A stretch of 64,000 nucleotides of DNA from Halobacteriovoraceae bacterium (GTDB taxonomy: Bacteria > Bdellovibrionota > Bacteriovoracia > Bacteriovoracales > Bacteriovoracaceae). Below are positions 34,882 through 44,473 of this stretch, piece by piece. Location of the stretch: NCBI GenBank assembly GCA_020635135.1, contig JACKAJ010000015.1, positions 1,116,001 through 1,180,000 on the forward strand. Direction: 5' to 3'. The notes beneath the pieces were generated by a model. The model did no database searches. It was not told the origin of the DNA and worked only from the letters and a program-made list of their open reading frames with translations. The position numbers were made by a program, and so were the translations under genes. Position 1 is the stretch's first letter. Every line of letters begins with the position of its first letter.

Positions 34882-34944
34882 AGATAGAATCCAAAATTCT
34901 AAACCGCCCCACTCAATGCTTTAGATTCAAGGAACGAGAGATTT

Positions 34945-35931
34945 CTAAATGTACTTGATTTCATCATCAAACTTTGCTTTTCTGTTCTTTGACGACTGAA
35001 TTCCATACAATGAATAAAAATTTAAAAGCATTTTTTCGACTGTAGGAATAACAATATTAAAATAGCTTTCCACGTTATCAATATTCATTGAAAAATTGAG
35101 GTTCCCTTTAAAATCTGAAGAAATAAACTTTGCTTCATCAACGGGAAAATTAATATTTTTCTTCAAAATAAGGCTAGTATCAAATTCAAAAATTTTCGCA
35201 AATAAACTGGCAAAATGAAATTGGGTTATCGATTCTTTGGATGAAACTTGAAACAGTCTGTTCGTCACATTGTTTTCTATCGCGACACCGAGAATTTTAC
35301 AAAGCAGAAGAACATTGAAATACCCTATTTTTAAATTATCATCACAATAAAAAGACTCTCGGTAAAAAAACTTATTTTCAAGAAATTCTAAGAAATTACT
35401 TCTTTCAAAACTATAACCTCTTCCAAATAGGAAACTCGTTCTAAAAATTAGGTAATTCAGACAACTCTTTTGAATATAAAATTCGGTTGAAGCTTGGTTA
35501 GCTCCTAGAACCGTAATTGGCAAAGGGCTATCTTTTTCATTATAATTTCCTTCATCTCCAGAAAAAACGAGTGGTGAAGAAAAATAGATAAACTTCGTCG
35601 AAAACCGCTCTGTATAAGTTGTTATATTGAAAACACCCGTTGTATTGAGTTGCTCGGCAATAGCCGGGTTTCTTAGGCATTTGTGGAGTGAACTTAAACC
35701 AGCACAGTAAACCACAATGTCTGGTCTAAAAATCATAATTACATTTTCAACAGCAATCTTATTTGTAATATCAAGTTTGAATGTCATGACTCCATTGATT
35801 TTTACTGGAGTTGAAAAATAAGTTCCTATGATTCTGTAGTTTTTCTTCAAATATGTCGCAACATTTATTCCGACAAACGATGAGACACCAATAATCAATA
35901 TTGATTTTTTAGTTTGAGTCATGAATATCAT
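34945..35931 (-). CDS. NAD-dependent sugar epimerase/dehydratase family
   Basis: This 328-residue protein has a Rossmann N terminus (ILIIGVSSFVGINVATYL, glycine-rich loop less regular than GxxGxxG). It has the short-chain dehydrogenase pattern VYCAGLSSLHKC, YFSSPLVFSGDEGNYNEKD and RTSFLFGRGYSFERSNF, as in RmlD/extended-SDR enzymes. A canonical YxxxK is not obvious; FYIQKS is the nearest candidate. It likely makes a surface sugar. AAAGG lies 4 nt before ATG 35931. It is preceded by the flagellin terminator and convergent with the XRE genes. Confidence 0.7.
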   Translation of the reverse strand: MIFMTQTKKSILIIGVSSFVGINVATYLKKNYRIIGTYFSTPVKINGVMTFKLDITNKIAVENVIMIFRPDIVVYCAGLSSLHKCLRNPAIAEQLNTTGVFNITTYTERFSTKFIYFSSPLVFSGDEGNYNEKDSPLPITVLGANQASTEFYIQKSCLNYLIFRTSFLFGRGYSFERSNFLEFLENKFFYRESFYCDDNLKIGYFNVLLLCKILGVAIENNVTNRLFQVSSKESITQFHFASLFAKIFEFDTSLILKKNINFPVDEAKFISSDFKGNLNFSMNIDNVESYFNIVIPTVEKMLLNFYSLYGIQSSKNRKAKFDDEIKYI

Positions 35932-35944
35932 TATACCTTTGATT

Positions 35945-35979
35945 GAAAAAAAAACCGAGCCTTCATTCGAAGGCTCGGT
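35945..35979 (-). terminator. Rho-independent terminator of the flagellin gene
   Basis: Stem ACCGAGCCTTC (35954-35964) pairs with GAAGGCTCGGT (35969-35979) around ATTC. On the minus strand it is followed by nine T residues (35945-35953). It lies 25 nt downstream of the flagellin stop. Confidence 0.9.
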
Positions 35980-36004
35980 GGTAGAGTAATGTAAAACTCA
36001 TTTA

Positions 36005-36841
36005 TCACGCTCCCAGGAGTTTGAGAGCAAAATTACTTGACTGGTTCGCTTGAGAAAGAACTGAAGTTCCCGCCTGAGTGAGAATCTGATTTCTTGTCAA
36101 ACTAGCTGTCTCAGAAGCTACGTCAACATCCCGAATCCTCGAATTCGCAGCACTGAGGTTTTCGTCGCTAATGTCCAAGGAATTTGTCACAGATGTCAGT
36201 CGATTTTGAATGGCACCAAGCTTAGCTCGAGCACCGTTGACTTTCAAAATGGCCTCATCAATCTGTCTCAGTGTTAGTTGCGCTCCTTCTTTGCTCGCGA
36301 TAGATTCAGCAGACATACCCAAGTAGTCCAGAGTTACGTCCAAGGCACCAGAGTCCCACTTGATACGATCTTCAAGTGGATTGTTTCTCGTACCAATCTG
36401 AATTTCGAATTCTCCTCCAGTTCCATTGAGCACCTTGTAGCCGTTAAATTCTGTAGACTGGGCAAGGCGTTCAATTTCTTCTTTAAGAGCTTGAAATTCT
36501 AAATCGGTAAAAGTTCTCTCTGTTTGGCCAATGGTGTCTGAAGCGGCTTGGATTGCAAGCTCTCTCATTCTTATGAGCATGCTTCCTACTTCATTCATTC
36601 CACCTTCGGCTACTTGTACCATGGAAATTCCATCCTCTGCGTTTCTTCTTGCTTGTCTGATACCACGAATTTGAGCACGCAAGTTTTCACTGATGGCCAA
36701 TCCGGCTGCATCATCTGCGGACCTTGTAATTCTCTGTCCAGACGAAAGTTTTCTAAAGTTACTTTCTAAATCTCTATTACTTATTTTTAACGATCTCTGA
36801 GCAGCAATGCTCGGAACGTTAGTCCTTATTCTAAGACCCAT
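36005..36841 (-). CDS. Flagellin (copy 1)
   Basis: The 278-residue flagellin contains only the conserved D0/D1 ends (MGLRIRTNVPSIAAQRSL..., LRAQIRGIRQARRNAEDGIS and a C-terminal LTRNQILTQAGTSVLSQANQ) with almost no variable middle. It polymerises outside the cell into the filament. AAGGA lies seven bases before ATG. Just upstream a strong AGGAGG precedes a GTG and a five-codon frame ending over this Shine-Dalgarno. A sigma-28 promoter was not recognised. It is followed by a strong terminator. Confidence 0.95.
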   Translation of the reverse strand: MGLRIRTNVPSIAAQRSLKISNRDLESNFRKLSSGQRITRSADDAAGLAISENLRAQIRGIRQARRNAEDGISMVQVAEGGMNEVGSMLIRMRELAIQAASDTIGQTERTFTDLEFQALKEEIERLAQSTEFNGYKVLNGTGGEFEIQIGTRNNPLEDRIKWDSGALDVTLDYLGMSAESIASKEGAQLTLRQIDEAILKVNGARAKLGAIQNRLTSVTNSLDISDENLSAANSRIRDVDVASETASLTRNQILTQAGTSVLSQANQSSNFALKLLGA

Positions 36842-37082
36842 AAGCTATCCTTCGTTGTACACGCGAACCTCCTGTTGCTTTAGCGACCCTAATGGTCTTT
36901 TGTTAATATTAAACACACTTACTCCTTTCGAGTTTTTGTACTCTACAACTTTTCGTTGATCCTAGGCAGTGTTCAGTTCCTCAGAATCAACTTATGCAGG
37001 ATTCGGTTAACATCATCTACTCATTACAATTGCGCATTTAACAGTGTTAAACTCAGCACAATCATCAATCAATTACACAACT

Positions 37083-37931
37083 CTACGCTTGTGCAGCTGA
37101 TTGAATGAGACTCAATGCTGAAGTTGTCACTCTGTTCGCTTGCGCGAGAACCGAAGTTCCTGCCTGCATGAGAACATTGTTTTTCGTCAACTCAGCTGTT
37201 TCTTTCGCAATGTCTGCATCCCGAACCCTTGAGTTTGCAGCGCTTAAGTTTTCAACACTAATCATAATGTTGTTAACTGTAGACTGCAGCCTATTTTGGA
37301 GTGCTCCAAAATCAGCTCTGATCCCTGATACCGTTAAGATACCTTGGTCAATTGCTGCAAGTGAGTTCTGTGCAGAAATCTTGTCTGCGACTGAAGCGAG
37401 GTTCAACCCTAATGAAGCAACGTTAACATCAGCTGCCGAAGCATCAAATGTTAATCGATCTGCAATGGGGTCGTTCTTTGTCCCGATTTGGATATCGAGA
37501 ACCGCTCCTGTTCCATTAAGTAGTTTCACGCTGTTAAACTCTGTCGAGTTTGCAATCCGATCAACTTCGGAAATAAGTTGTTCGAATTCAACGTTGAGAA
37601 ACTTCCTCTCTGTGGGGCCGATAGTGTCCGAAGCAGCTTGCACGGCTAACTCTCTTAACCTAATAAGAATGTTAGAGACTTCTGCGAGGGCACCTTCAGC
37701 AATCTGAACTAGTGAGATACCATCCTGGGCGTTTCTTTCCGCCTGACCAAGTCCTCTAATTTGCGCTCGCAAATTTTCAGAAATAGCCAACCCTGCGGCA
37801 TCATCACCAGCGCGATTGATCCGAAATCCAGAAGATAGTTTTTCCAAAGTTTTCTGGAGACCTAACTGTGTATTTCGGAGGTTCCTCTGTGCGTTAACAG
37901 AAGCTACGTTGGTGTTGATACGTAAACCCAT
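37083..37931 (-). CDS. Flagellin (copy 2)
   Basis: From ATG 37931 (AAGGAGG eight bases upstream) this flagellin is 282 residues, close to copy 1. It has the same D0/D1 ends (MGLRINTNVASVNAQRNL; AELTKNNVLMQAGTSVLAQANR) and a short middle. A longer frame starts at 38072, but its extra 47 residues are not flagellin and would hide the secretion end. The two copies lie about 240 nt apart, 36842-37082. Multiple flagellins in one filament are common in predatory Bdellovibrio-like bacteria. Confidence 0.94.
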   Translation of the reverse strand: MGLRINTNVASVNAQRNLRNTQLGLQKTLEKLSSGFRINRAGDDAAGLAISENLRAQIRGLGQAERNAQDGISLVQIAEGALAEVSNILIRLRELAVQAASDTIGPTERKFLNVEFEQLISEVDRIANSTEFNSVKLLNGTGAVLDIQIGTKNDPIADRLTFDASAADVNVASLGLNLASVADKISAQNSLAAIDQGILTVSGIRADFGALQNRLQSTVNNIMISVENLSAANSRVRDADIAKETAELTKNNVLMQAGTSVLAQANRVTTSALSLIQSAAQA

Positions 37932-38092
37932 ATCATCATCCTCCTTGATGGTTACGAACCGCAAGTCATTTGCAGCCGGCAGATATTTGCTCTGCATAGC
38001 CTGAATCGATTCATGTGGCCAATATCTTAATTTAAAAATTTTGAAAGGAATGATTTGCCGACAAGCTAGCAAAATAAGTTTATTCTTAATTT

Positions 38093-39136
38093 ATGAGTAT
38101 AAATTTTGAAATAAAAAATTTAGCAGAAGCCCCCGAGTGCTACAGTCAGGTAACTTCACTAATAGAAAAAACTTTTAACTATGATAAAGATTTTAAAGTC
38201 GCTATCGACTTCTACCCCTTGCTAAATACTCAAAATCACCCTCATTGCTACGTCTTGCTCGATGAGAACAAGGTTATCGGGCACATTGGGGTAAAGTATC
38301 GCTTTTTTAAAATTAACAATAAATTTCACCCTGTGGCCTTTCTGGGAGGAATTTGTATTGAGCCTTCTTATCAAGGAAAAGGCTACTTTAATTTCTTTTT
38401 TACCTCGGTTTTACAAAAATCTTCTCCTGTAGCCGTCTATTTTCTCTGGAGTCATTTACTCCGTCTTTATCAAAACTTTGGATTTTACCCTGCTTTTGAA
38501 CTCTTAGAATATGAACTTGATGCTCAATTGGAATTCACTCCACAGCCCTATGAAAAAGTTCAATTAAAAAAATTAGAAGAAAAAGATTTCGAACAAATAA
38601 AGAAACTGTATGAATCTCAATTAAATAAAAAACTTCACCTCTATCGCTCTGACACCGACTGGAAGGAAATTTCAGAAATCACCTCTGCTAGCCTCTTTAT
38701 AAAAAGAAATTCTCATCAAGTTATCGATAGCTATTTTATAAAAAACAAAGGTCAGGATCTCACTGATATTGTGCATGAATATTTTTTTCAAACTAAGGAC
38801 GAGGCTCTTCACATTGCTCAACAGGGGAAATTGTGGCTTTCTGCTGCAGATACAAAAAGGTTAAGTGAATTCAATCCCAGTATCTACTACGCCTCTGTCA
38901 TTAAAATAGGCGATATAAAATTATATAATAATTTTCTCAAGGCCTTGGGTTTTCAACAGCTTGAAGTTAAGTCCGTTAACAATGCCCAACAGACCGTCGA
39001 TATACATTTTGAAAATCAAGATATTTCTTTACCCATTCAAGATTTCTTGAATGGAATTTGGGGGCCCGGCTATTTTCCCGATATTAATAGAGAGAAAATT
39101 CCCAATATTTATATTTGCGGGCTCGATTCAATTTAA
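38093..39136 (+). CDS. GNAT-family acetyltransferase
   Basis: The 347-residue protein begins with a GNAT N-acetyltransferase domain (about 1-150). It has the acetyl-CoA-binding stretch FLGGICIEPSYQGKGYFNFF, with the Q/R-x-x-G-x-G/A motif as QGKGY, and a following YQNFGFYPAF. The C-terminal 200 residues are unassigned and may be a second, degenerate GNAT domain. Substrate is unknown. It diverges from the flagellin genes; its stop shares TTAA with the convergent prepilin-cassette gene. Confidence 0.75.
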   Translation: MSINFEIKNLAEAPECYSQVTSLIEKTFNYDKDFKVAIDFYPLLNTQNHPHCYVLLDENKVIGHIGVKYRFFKINNKFHPVAFLGGICIEPSYQGKGYFNFFFTSVLQKSSPVAVYFLWSHLLRLYQNFGFYPAFELLEYELDAQLEFTPQPYEKVQLKKLEEKDFEQIKKLYESQLNKKLHLYRSDTDWKEISEITSASLFIKRNSHQVIDSYFIKNKGQDLTDIVHEYFFQTKDEALHIAQQGKLWLSAADTKRLSEFNPSIYYASVIKIGDIKLYNNFLKALGFQQLEVKSVNNAQQTVDIHFENQDISLPIQDFLNGIWGPGYFPDINREKIPNIYICGLDSI

Positions 39137-40020
39137 TTATTTATTTGAAGAGTTGCACTTCCAGTTACACTCATTAAGCCCTTCAACTGAGCTTTCAAGG
39201 CACTAGAACAACTATAGGCTGTCCCATTCCATCGACAACCATCTTCTGGGCGACTAATGAGCTTAACAAAAGGAGTTATGTTGTCTGAACCAAGGACAGG
39301 AACCCCACAGCTAAAAGACATCTCACTATCATTAAATGAACCACTTGCATTTTTTACAATTGGCTCTCCTCCAGTGCTCGCATTCGCTCGATATTCCATA
39401 GTACACGTCGTAGCGTCTTCTGCAATTTTTTCAAAGTTCACTGTTGCATTGTATTCATTTTGAATGAGTTCTGTATCATAATTAACCGCAGAAGATCCTG
39501 AGACATATTCTGAAGCCCCTATAATAATATCAGCTCTAAGAGTGTAGACGATTCTCGTCGCCTTACAATCCGCTTTAGGTATTGTAAAAGTTGAATATTT
39601 CGCCCCCCAAGTCGCTTTTAAAGATGAGGATAAATTATAACTTAAACTTGTCGATGTATTAAATGGTATTGATGGGAACACATATGACTTCGTAAATGTT
39701 GATCCCCAAAAGCCACTTAAAGAAATACTGGAACCATAACTTCCCCCAGAAGTTGATCCAAGACTGTAACTTCCTTTAGAACAAACAGTCGTCGTGGTTG
39801 TTCCTGTTGTTGCTGTTGTCGTCGTTGTTGTTGTCGTGGTCGTTGTTGTTGGAGGCGTCCCTATTTTAATTTCATCGGAACAAGCTGAAGTATGACCAGG
39901 AGAAGTCGCTTTTATCCAATAGCTTTGGGAATAGCCATGAGTCGTAAAGATTAATGTAAGCAACGTTGTTACTTCCTTTAATCCTAATCCATAATAAAAA
40001 CTACTGTTCCTTTTCATCAT
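39133..40020 (-). CDS. Secreted protein with Thr-rich linker, prepilin cassette
   Basis: This 295-residue protein has a signal-like hydrophobic start and a run of about 25 mostly Thr residues at about 56-80 (TPPTTTTTTTTTTTTATTGT). A Ser/Gly-rich beta domain with cysteines follows (DGCRWNGTAYSCSSALKAQL). ATG 40020 and ATG 40017 are alternatives, preceded by AAGGA. The Thr run resembles flexible surface stalks and is shared with the adjacent 578-residue prepilin. It is the last of four consecutive genes and the only one lacking an obvious prepilin signal. Confidence 0.68.
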   Translation of the reverse strand: MMKRNSSFYYGLGLKEVTTLLTLIFTTHGYSQSYWIKATSPGHTSACSDEIKIGTPPTTTTTTTTTTTTATTGTTTTTVCSKGSYSLGSTSGGSYGSSISLSGFWGSTFTKSYVFPSIPFNTSTSLSYNLSSSLKATWGAKYSTFTIPKADCKATRIVYTLRADIIIGASEYVSGSSAVNYDTELIQNEYNATVNFEKIAEDATTCTMEYRANASTGGEPIVKNASGSFNDSEMSFSCGVPVLGSDNITPFVKLISRPEDGCRWNGTAYSCSSALKAQLKGLMSVTGSATLQINN

Positions 40021-40031
40021 TTCCTTCTTTA

Positions 40032-41768
40032 TTATTTACACACTTGTTTCATCAAAAGAATGTTCACGAATCCTTTCCAGAGAAATGGTCGTCCACCGAC
40101 TGTTCCTTGAGTATAGAACTGTCCAGTCGTCACTCCTGGACAATTATACTGCCAATAAATTCCACTCATGTTATAGCTACAAGTAAAAGATTTTGGTCCG
40201 GTAAATGTTGTCGTTCCAAAAGTATGATTAACTCCTGGAGGAGAACCACCATCCGTATAATCTGCTGGCATTGAAAAACTAATTCGATATTGCTCTGCTG
40301 TTGGAGCCGATATTAAGTTCGATCCAGGGATTCCTCCTGTAGTTGCTCCACCTCCCAACACAGCTGACCACATACAAGTTGTTGTTCCTGTACCGCCAGT
40401 TGTCGTTGTGACAGTTGAAGTTGTAGTGGATCCACCTCCACCTCCACCTCCGCCGCCCCAGCCGCTTGTTGTCGTTGTTACTGTAGAAGTTGTAGTAGTG
40501 GTAGTCGTCGTTGAGGTCGTTGTCGTTACAGGAACACTTGATATGAAGAGCCCTGAATAATTCGCAATCCCAGAGGAAGCGTTCATTGTAATATTTGCAA
40601 GCGGAGCTAGACGACTGGCAATAGGAGCGCCTGTACACCCAGCACCTGAATAAAGTTCAAGCGTAATAGGTGCTGAACTCGAAGTATCTAAGATACCACC
40701 ATTATAGACTCCAATTTTAGGCTGCAGAGAAAAGACAGTATCATAAAGTATATAACCCGATAGTGATGGAGGCATTGGTGATTCAAATTTAAGAGTGGCC
40801 GCAGGTGGAGCAGGGACACAATTAATATCAATCTGATCAGTTCCTGCATTTTTCACAAGACTTAAACGCTTGCTGGCATTTCCTGATGGGTAACAGTTTT
40901 CAACAGTAGGCTTAAAAGCTGAAATGAGTTCATCTTCTTCTAGAGCTCCACACTTATCACTCGCAGCTGCTCCTCCATCTGGATCCTTTAAAATATTTCC
41001 ATTAGAACTACAGTCTACAAGCTCTGCTACTTCTAAGTTCCCTACAGCTATACAGTTTTTCTCATACATCCCTGTTGAGTCATTATATTTAACACCTTGA
41101 AGATATGTTCCAGCGGGACATGTCAAATCTTGCACGGCCACGAAACTTACTTTCTCACAATTTGAGTTGTAAATTCCCGCTAAAATTCCTGGATCGTTAG
41201 GATTATCGGGGTCACAGGTATATTCTTCGAAAGTTTCCTCAACGGAATCTTGGCCGACGAGACAATCGTCGACCATTCCGGGATCACCAGCGTTATACGC
41301 AACCGGAAGTTGAATTGTTTTCAAAACTCTTCCTGGTCCTGTAGCTCGAGAATTATCTCTCTGAATATCAATAACAAGATCTAAAAAGTTAGCATTGGGT
41401 TTTGATGTTCTAAAAGCATTAATTCTTATAGCGCCTGACTGACCATAATTTCCGGCACTCAAAAAGACTGCCCCTGCTCCATCAAAAAGATTATTAAAAA
41501 TTCGTGGAGCTGCTACAGTTCCAGCCTGCAGCCCTCTAAAGTTATTATTACAAATTGTTTTATCGAGTAATTTTCCTTGGACTAAATTGATAATTTCTGC
41601 GACTTCACTATCAGTTCTTGAAAAGCCGACATTTTTCTTATTAATCTCCAAGCCTTTTGAAATAACAAGAGTGATGAGTCCTACTAAACCCATAGAGATT
41701 AAAATTTCTGGCAATGAAATCCCATTCTCTTTTAAAAATTTCTTTCTCACTCTGTTAATCCTTTTCAT
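40032..41768 (-). CDS. Large prepilin-like surface protein, Thr/Gly linker
   Basis: This 578-residue protein starts with a basic leader ending KENG, followed by ISLPEILISMGLVGLITLVI, the type IV prepilin signal (Gly at -1, Glu at +5). A Cys-rich region (CNNNFRG, DDCLV, YTCDPDN, LTCPAGTYLQGVKYN, CIAVGN) is paralogous to that of the two upstream genes. After an Ig-like beta domain (APITLELYSGAGCTGAPIAS) comes a hinge of Thr runs and nine glycines, then a C-terminal tip. It is probably a minor pilin or pilus-tip adhesin. Confidence 0.76.
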   Translation of the reverse strand: MKRINRVRKKFLKENGISLPEILISMGLVGLITLVISKGLEINKKNVGFSRTDSEVAEIINLVQGKLLDKTICNNNFRGLQAGTVAAPRIFNNLFDGAGAVFLSAGNYGQSGAIRINAFRTSKPNANFLDLVIDIQRDNSRATGPGRVLKTIQLPVAYNAGDPGMVDDCLVGQDSVEETFEEYTCDPDNPNDPGILAGIYNSNCEKVSFVAVQDLTCPAGTYLQGVKYNDSTGMYEKNCIAVGNLEVAELVDCSSNGNILKDPDGGAAASDKCGALEEDELISAFKPTVENCYPSGNASKRLSLVKNAGTDQIDINCVPAPPAATLKFESPMPPSLSGYILYDTVFSLQPKIGVYNGGILDTSSSAPITLELYSGAGCTGAPIASRLAPLANITMNASSGIANYSGLFISSVPVTTTTSTTTTTTTTSTVTTTTSGWGGGGGGGGGSTTTSTVTTTTGGTGTTTCMWSAVLGGGATTGGIPGSNLISAPTAEQYRISFSMPADYTDGGSPPGVNHTFGTTTFTGPKSFTCSYNMSGIYWQYNCPGVTTGQFYTQGTVGGRPFLWKGFVNILLMKQVCK

Positions 41769-41786
41769 CTCTTCCTTCTATATAAA

Positions 41787-44465
41787 TTATGGTGTCGTTA
41801 TCGTTGGACTACCACTTTCAATAAATGCTCTACCTGATATTGTATTTCTTCGTTCAAATTTAACTCCAAGCATATTGTAATTACCATCATCAAGACATCC
41901 GAGAGTTGTGGATGCTGGAATTATTGTTGTTGCGATTCCTGTACCTGGATCGACTATCGATGCCGAAATATTATTTCCAGATCGCTGGAACTCTATTTCT
42001 TGAGCTGTATTTAAGACAAAGTTTGAAATATTGAGAGAAGTCGATGTGCTACAAGCCGCGAGCGTTGAACCTTTTGTATAATCAATTGTTTCACACACAA
42101 CTGTTGCTTGAGCGGATCGCGGAGAACTTAAGCGAGGTGTAATTCGGCATTTGATACCACAATACATTTTGTACGCATCAGTTCCACTTTCTGTATAAAT
42201 ATTTCCATAGACAACATCCATAACTTGATCATTTGTCGTTGTAGCATTATCACAAACATTCGATCCTACTGCCGCTTCATTGTCTTTAAATCCAATACTA
42301 ATTTTTGCTGTTCTATCGGCAATTGGGAAATAAGTCTCTTTAGTTCCTGCAAAACCAAGATAATTTAAATTACAGCTCGCTCCAGAAACAGAACCGTAGC
42401 CTGTAAACTCTTCACTACCATCAGTCGCAATACCAACATCTGTGCTTGTTAAATCAACATAACATGATCCCGATGGCGCAGCAGGGTCAGTGACAATCAT
42501 TGGATCAGAACATTTTGTCGCAATTGTTGGGTTATTTAATGAAAAAGCTTTTAAATAAACATAAGTTCCTGCAGATACAACACCTGAAGAGAAACTTAAT
42601 CCGCTGTAAGTTACGCCTCCATTAACAGTACTTTGCACAGTCGTTCCCACTAACCCCATCGGAGAAGTTAAAGGAGCTCCTGAACAATCTGAAGTTGTGT
42701 ATGCTTCAAGTCCAATATCTGTTGAATTATCTGTTGTTAAGATATTGCCTGAACCATCAATAACATTGACAGCTGGCTGTTGGGACCAGACCGTTCCAGC
42801 ACTTGTTGTTGCTGGTGGTTGATTTGCAAAACTAAGCCCGTAAGTAGAACTTCCAATCCCCGTCCCATTTTTAACTTTAATGGATAAAACAAAATAATCA
42901 ATATTCGCATCATCTTGATATTGAAGTAGTAAATTTCCATGATAATTTACAGCTTGAATCATATTGTAAGTATTGCTGAATGAATCCGTTTTTACAGGGA
43001 GATTTGTTAAGTCCAAAGTCGTAGCAAAAACTGAGCCAGAACTATAAACAAAGCTACTCATGTTCACGCCTTTGGAATAATAGTAAGGTATAGAAACGGT
43101 ATAGTTACTTACCGGAGTGCTTGTTCCCCTTGGAATCGTATAGGCTCCGAATGAATCCGTAGACACTCCAGTTCCTTGTCCTTTAACCTGAGCTGCCATA
43201 CAAATGATATCGTCTTTATATTCACTAAGATCTACTTCAGCACTAACATATTTATCAATGCCTCCAGTATCAAACTGTTTAGGTGATTGACCTGGCGACT
43301 TAAACGTTTTCCAAGCATCAAATACTGGCTGAGTTGGTTTATGAGCTGACCACTCCGAACCGGAGAAATTATCTTCTGTCCCAATAACCCAGTAGTAAGT
43401 ATCAACATTGCTTGGTCCACCATAAGCGGCATCGTCACAAGTGACTGTCGACCATACCCCAGGAATACCAAGTCCATCACCTGGTAGTGTTGGATCATCT
43501 GTTGGATCACTTCCGATATCTATTAAATCTGGTGGAGGAGTTGTAGTCGATCCATTACACGATACTTTTAACTTAGATCCACTCACATCAATTTTCATTT
43601 CTCCACTATAACAATCCACATAACTTGAACTAATAAGCTGTTCAATATCTGTTGCTGCAATATTTCGACACTTAACATTTCCAGCAGCATCAACTCCAAA
43701 AGGAATTTCATCGGCATTGCAAGAACCCTTTAAAGATTCTGGAGTTGGATCAGCACAAAGAACACTATAAGTTGATGTTGGAGCATTATACTGTAATCCT
43801 GCAGGAATTTTTGTACTTCCACAGGAAAGATCTTTTTCGAGTTTTTTAACGGTACACTTCATTGTTATTGGGTCAAAATAAGCTCCACCAACATTGGGAT
43901 CAGTATTTCCACCGTTACAAAATTTTTCTATTGCATCCGCTAGCCCATCATTATTAGAAAAACAGTTCTGAACAACATTTCCTGCAGCATCAAGTTCAAA
44001 TGCAAGAGGAATCGTTCGAACGATGGTATTCCCTCCCAAAACTTTTGCATCATTAATTTGAAATTGCAGACGCAATTCACCTCGATGTGCTCCACTTGGT
44101 AGTGTTGGGAATTTTTCTATAATAATATTCGAGAGTGTTAACTCTCCTCCTGAACCATAATTTTGTCCCTTGACGATTACGGATCCAGATTCAGCACTGC
44201 TTAATTGCGCTAAACTTTGGTAAGGATTGGCAACAGAAAAATCAACTGTGTTCAACATCTCTGTGCAAACATTTCCCTTAGAAAGCCATCTCATGGCATT
44301 ACTTGATAGGTACTGAATTTCGCTTTTGTATTTATTGGTCTTAACGACTCTCGTGAGACTTTCATTTTTCTTAAATGAATAGAGAACAGCTGCCGTTGTC
44401 ACGATCGACAAGGTCATAAGATAAAGAATCATGAATCCCGATTGGTTATTCAATAATTTCTTCAT
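41787..44465 (-). CDS. Giant prepilin-like surface protein
   Basis: Starting at ATG 44465 (AGGA eight bases upstream) the product is about 892 residues. The N terminus is PilX-like: basic MKKLLNNQSG followed by FMILYLMTLSIVTTAAVLYSF, with no Glu at +5. The next part (CTEML, QNCFSNN, FCNGG, LSCGSTKIPAGLQYN, CNADEIPFGV) repeats the Cys-rich module of its neighbours. An Ig-like domain (IGLEAYTTSDCSGAPL) and a large beta-rich tip follow. The size is far above standard pilins, pointing to a displayed adhesin or recognition tip. Confidence 0.75.
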   Translation of the reverse strand: MKKLLNNQSGFMILYLMTLSIVTTAAVLYSFKKNESLTRVVKTNKYKSEIQYLSSNAMRWLSKGNVCTEMLNTVDFSVANPYQSLAQLSSAESGSVIVKGQNYGSGGELTLSNIIIEKFPTLPSGAHRGELRLQFQINDAKVLGGNTIVRTIPLAFELDAAGNVVQNCFSNNDGLADAIEKFCNGGNTDPNVGGAYFDPITMKCTVKKLEKDLSCGSTKIPAGLQYNAPTSTYSVLCADPTPESLKGSCNADEIPFGVDAAGNVKCRNIAATDIEQLISSSYVDCYSGEMKIDVSGSKLKVSCNGSTTTPPPDLIDIGSDPTDDPTLPGDGLGIPGVWSTVTCDDAAYGGPSNVDTYYWVIGTEDNFSGSEWSAHKPTQPVFDAWKTFKSPGQSPKQFDTGGIDKYVSAEVDLSEYKDDIICMAAQVKGQGTGVSTDSFGAYTIPRGTSTPVSNYTVSIPYYYSKGVNMSSFVYSSGSVFATTLDLTNLPVKTDSFSNTYNMIQAVNYHGNLLLQYQDDANIDYFVLSIKVKNGTGIGSSTYGLSFANQPPATTSAGTVWSQQPAVNVIDGSGNILTTDNSTDIGLEAYTTSDCSGAPLTSPMGLVGTTVQSTVNGGVTYSGLSFSSGVVSAGTYVYLKAFSLNNPTIATKCSDPMIVTDPAAPSGSCYVDLTSTDVGIATDGSEEFTGYGSVSGASCNLNYLGFAGTKETYFPIADRTAKISIGFKDNEAAVGSNVCDNATTTNDQVMDVVYGNIYTESGTDAYKMYCGIKCRITPRLSSPRSAQATVVCETIDYTKGSTLAACSTSTSLNISNFVLNTAQEIEFQRSGNNISASIVDPGTGIATTIIPASTTLGCLDDGNYNMLGVKFERRNTISGRAFIESGSPTITTP

Positions 44466-44473
44466 GGCCATTC

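Noticed and set aside
39780..39870. Thr-run DNA as a phase-variable microsatellite
   Set aside because: The codons vary (ACA, ACG, ACC) instead of forming a uniform short repeat, so slippage-based switching is unlikely.
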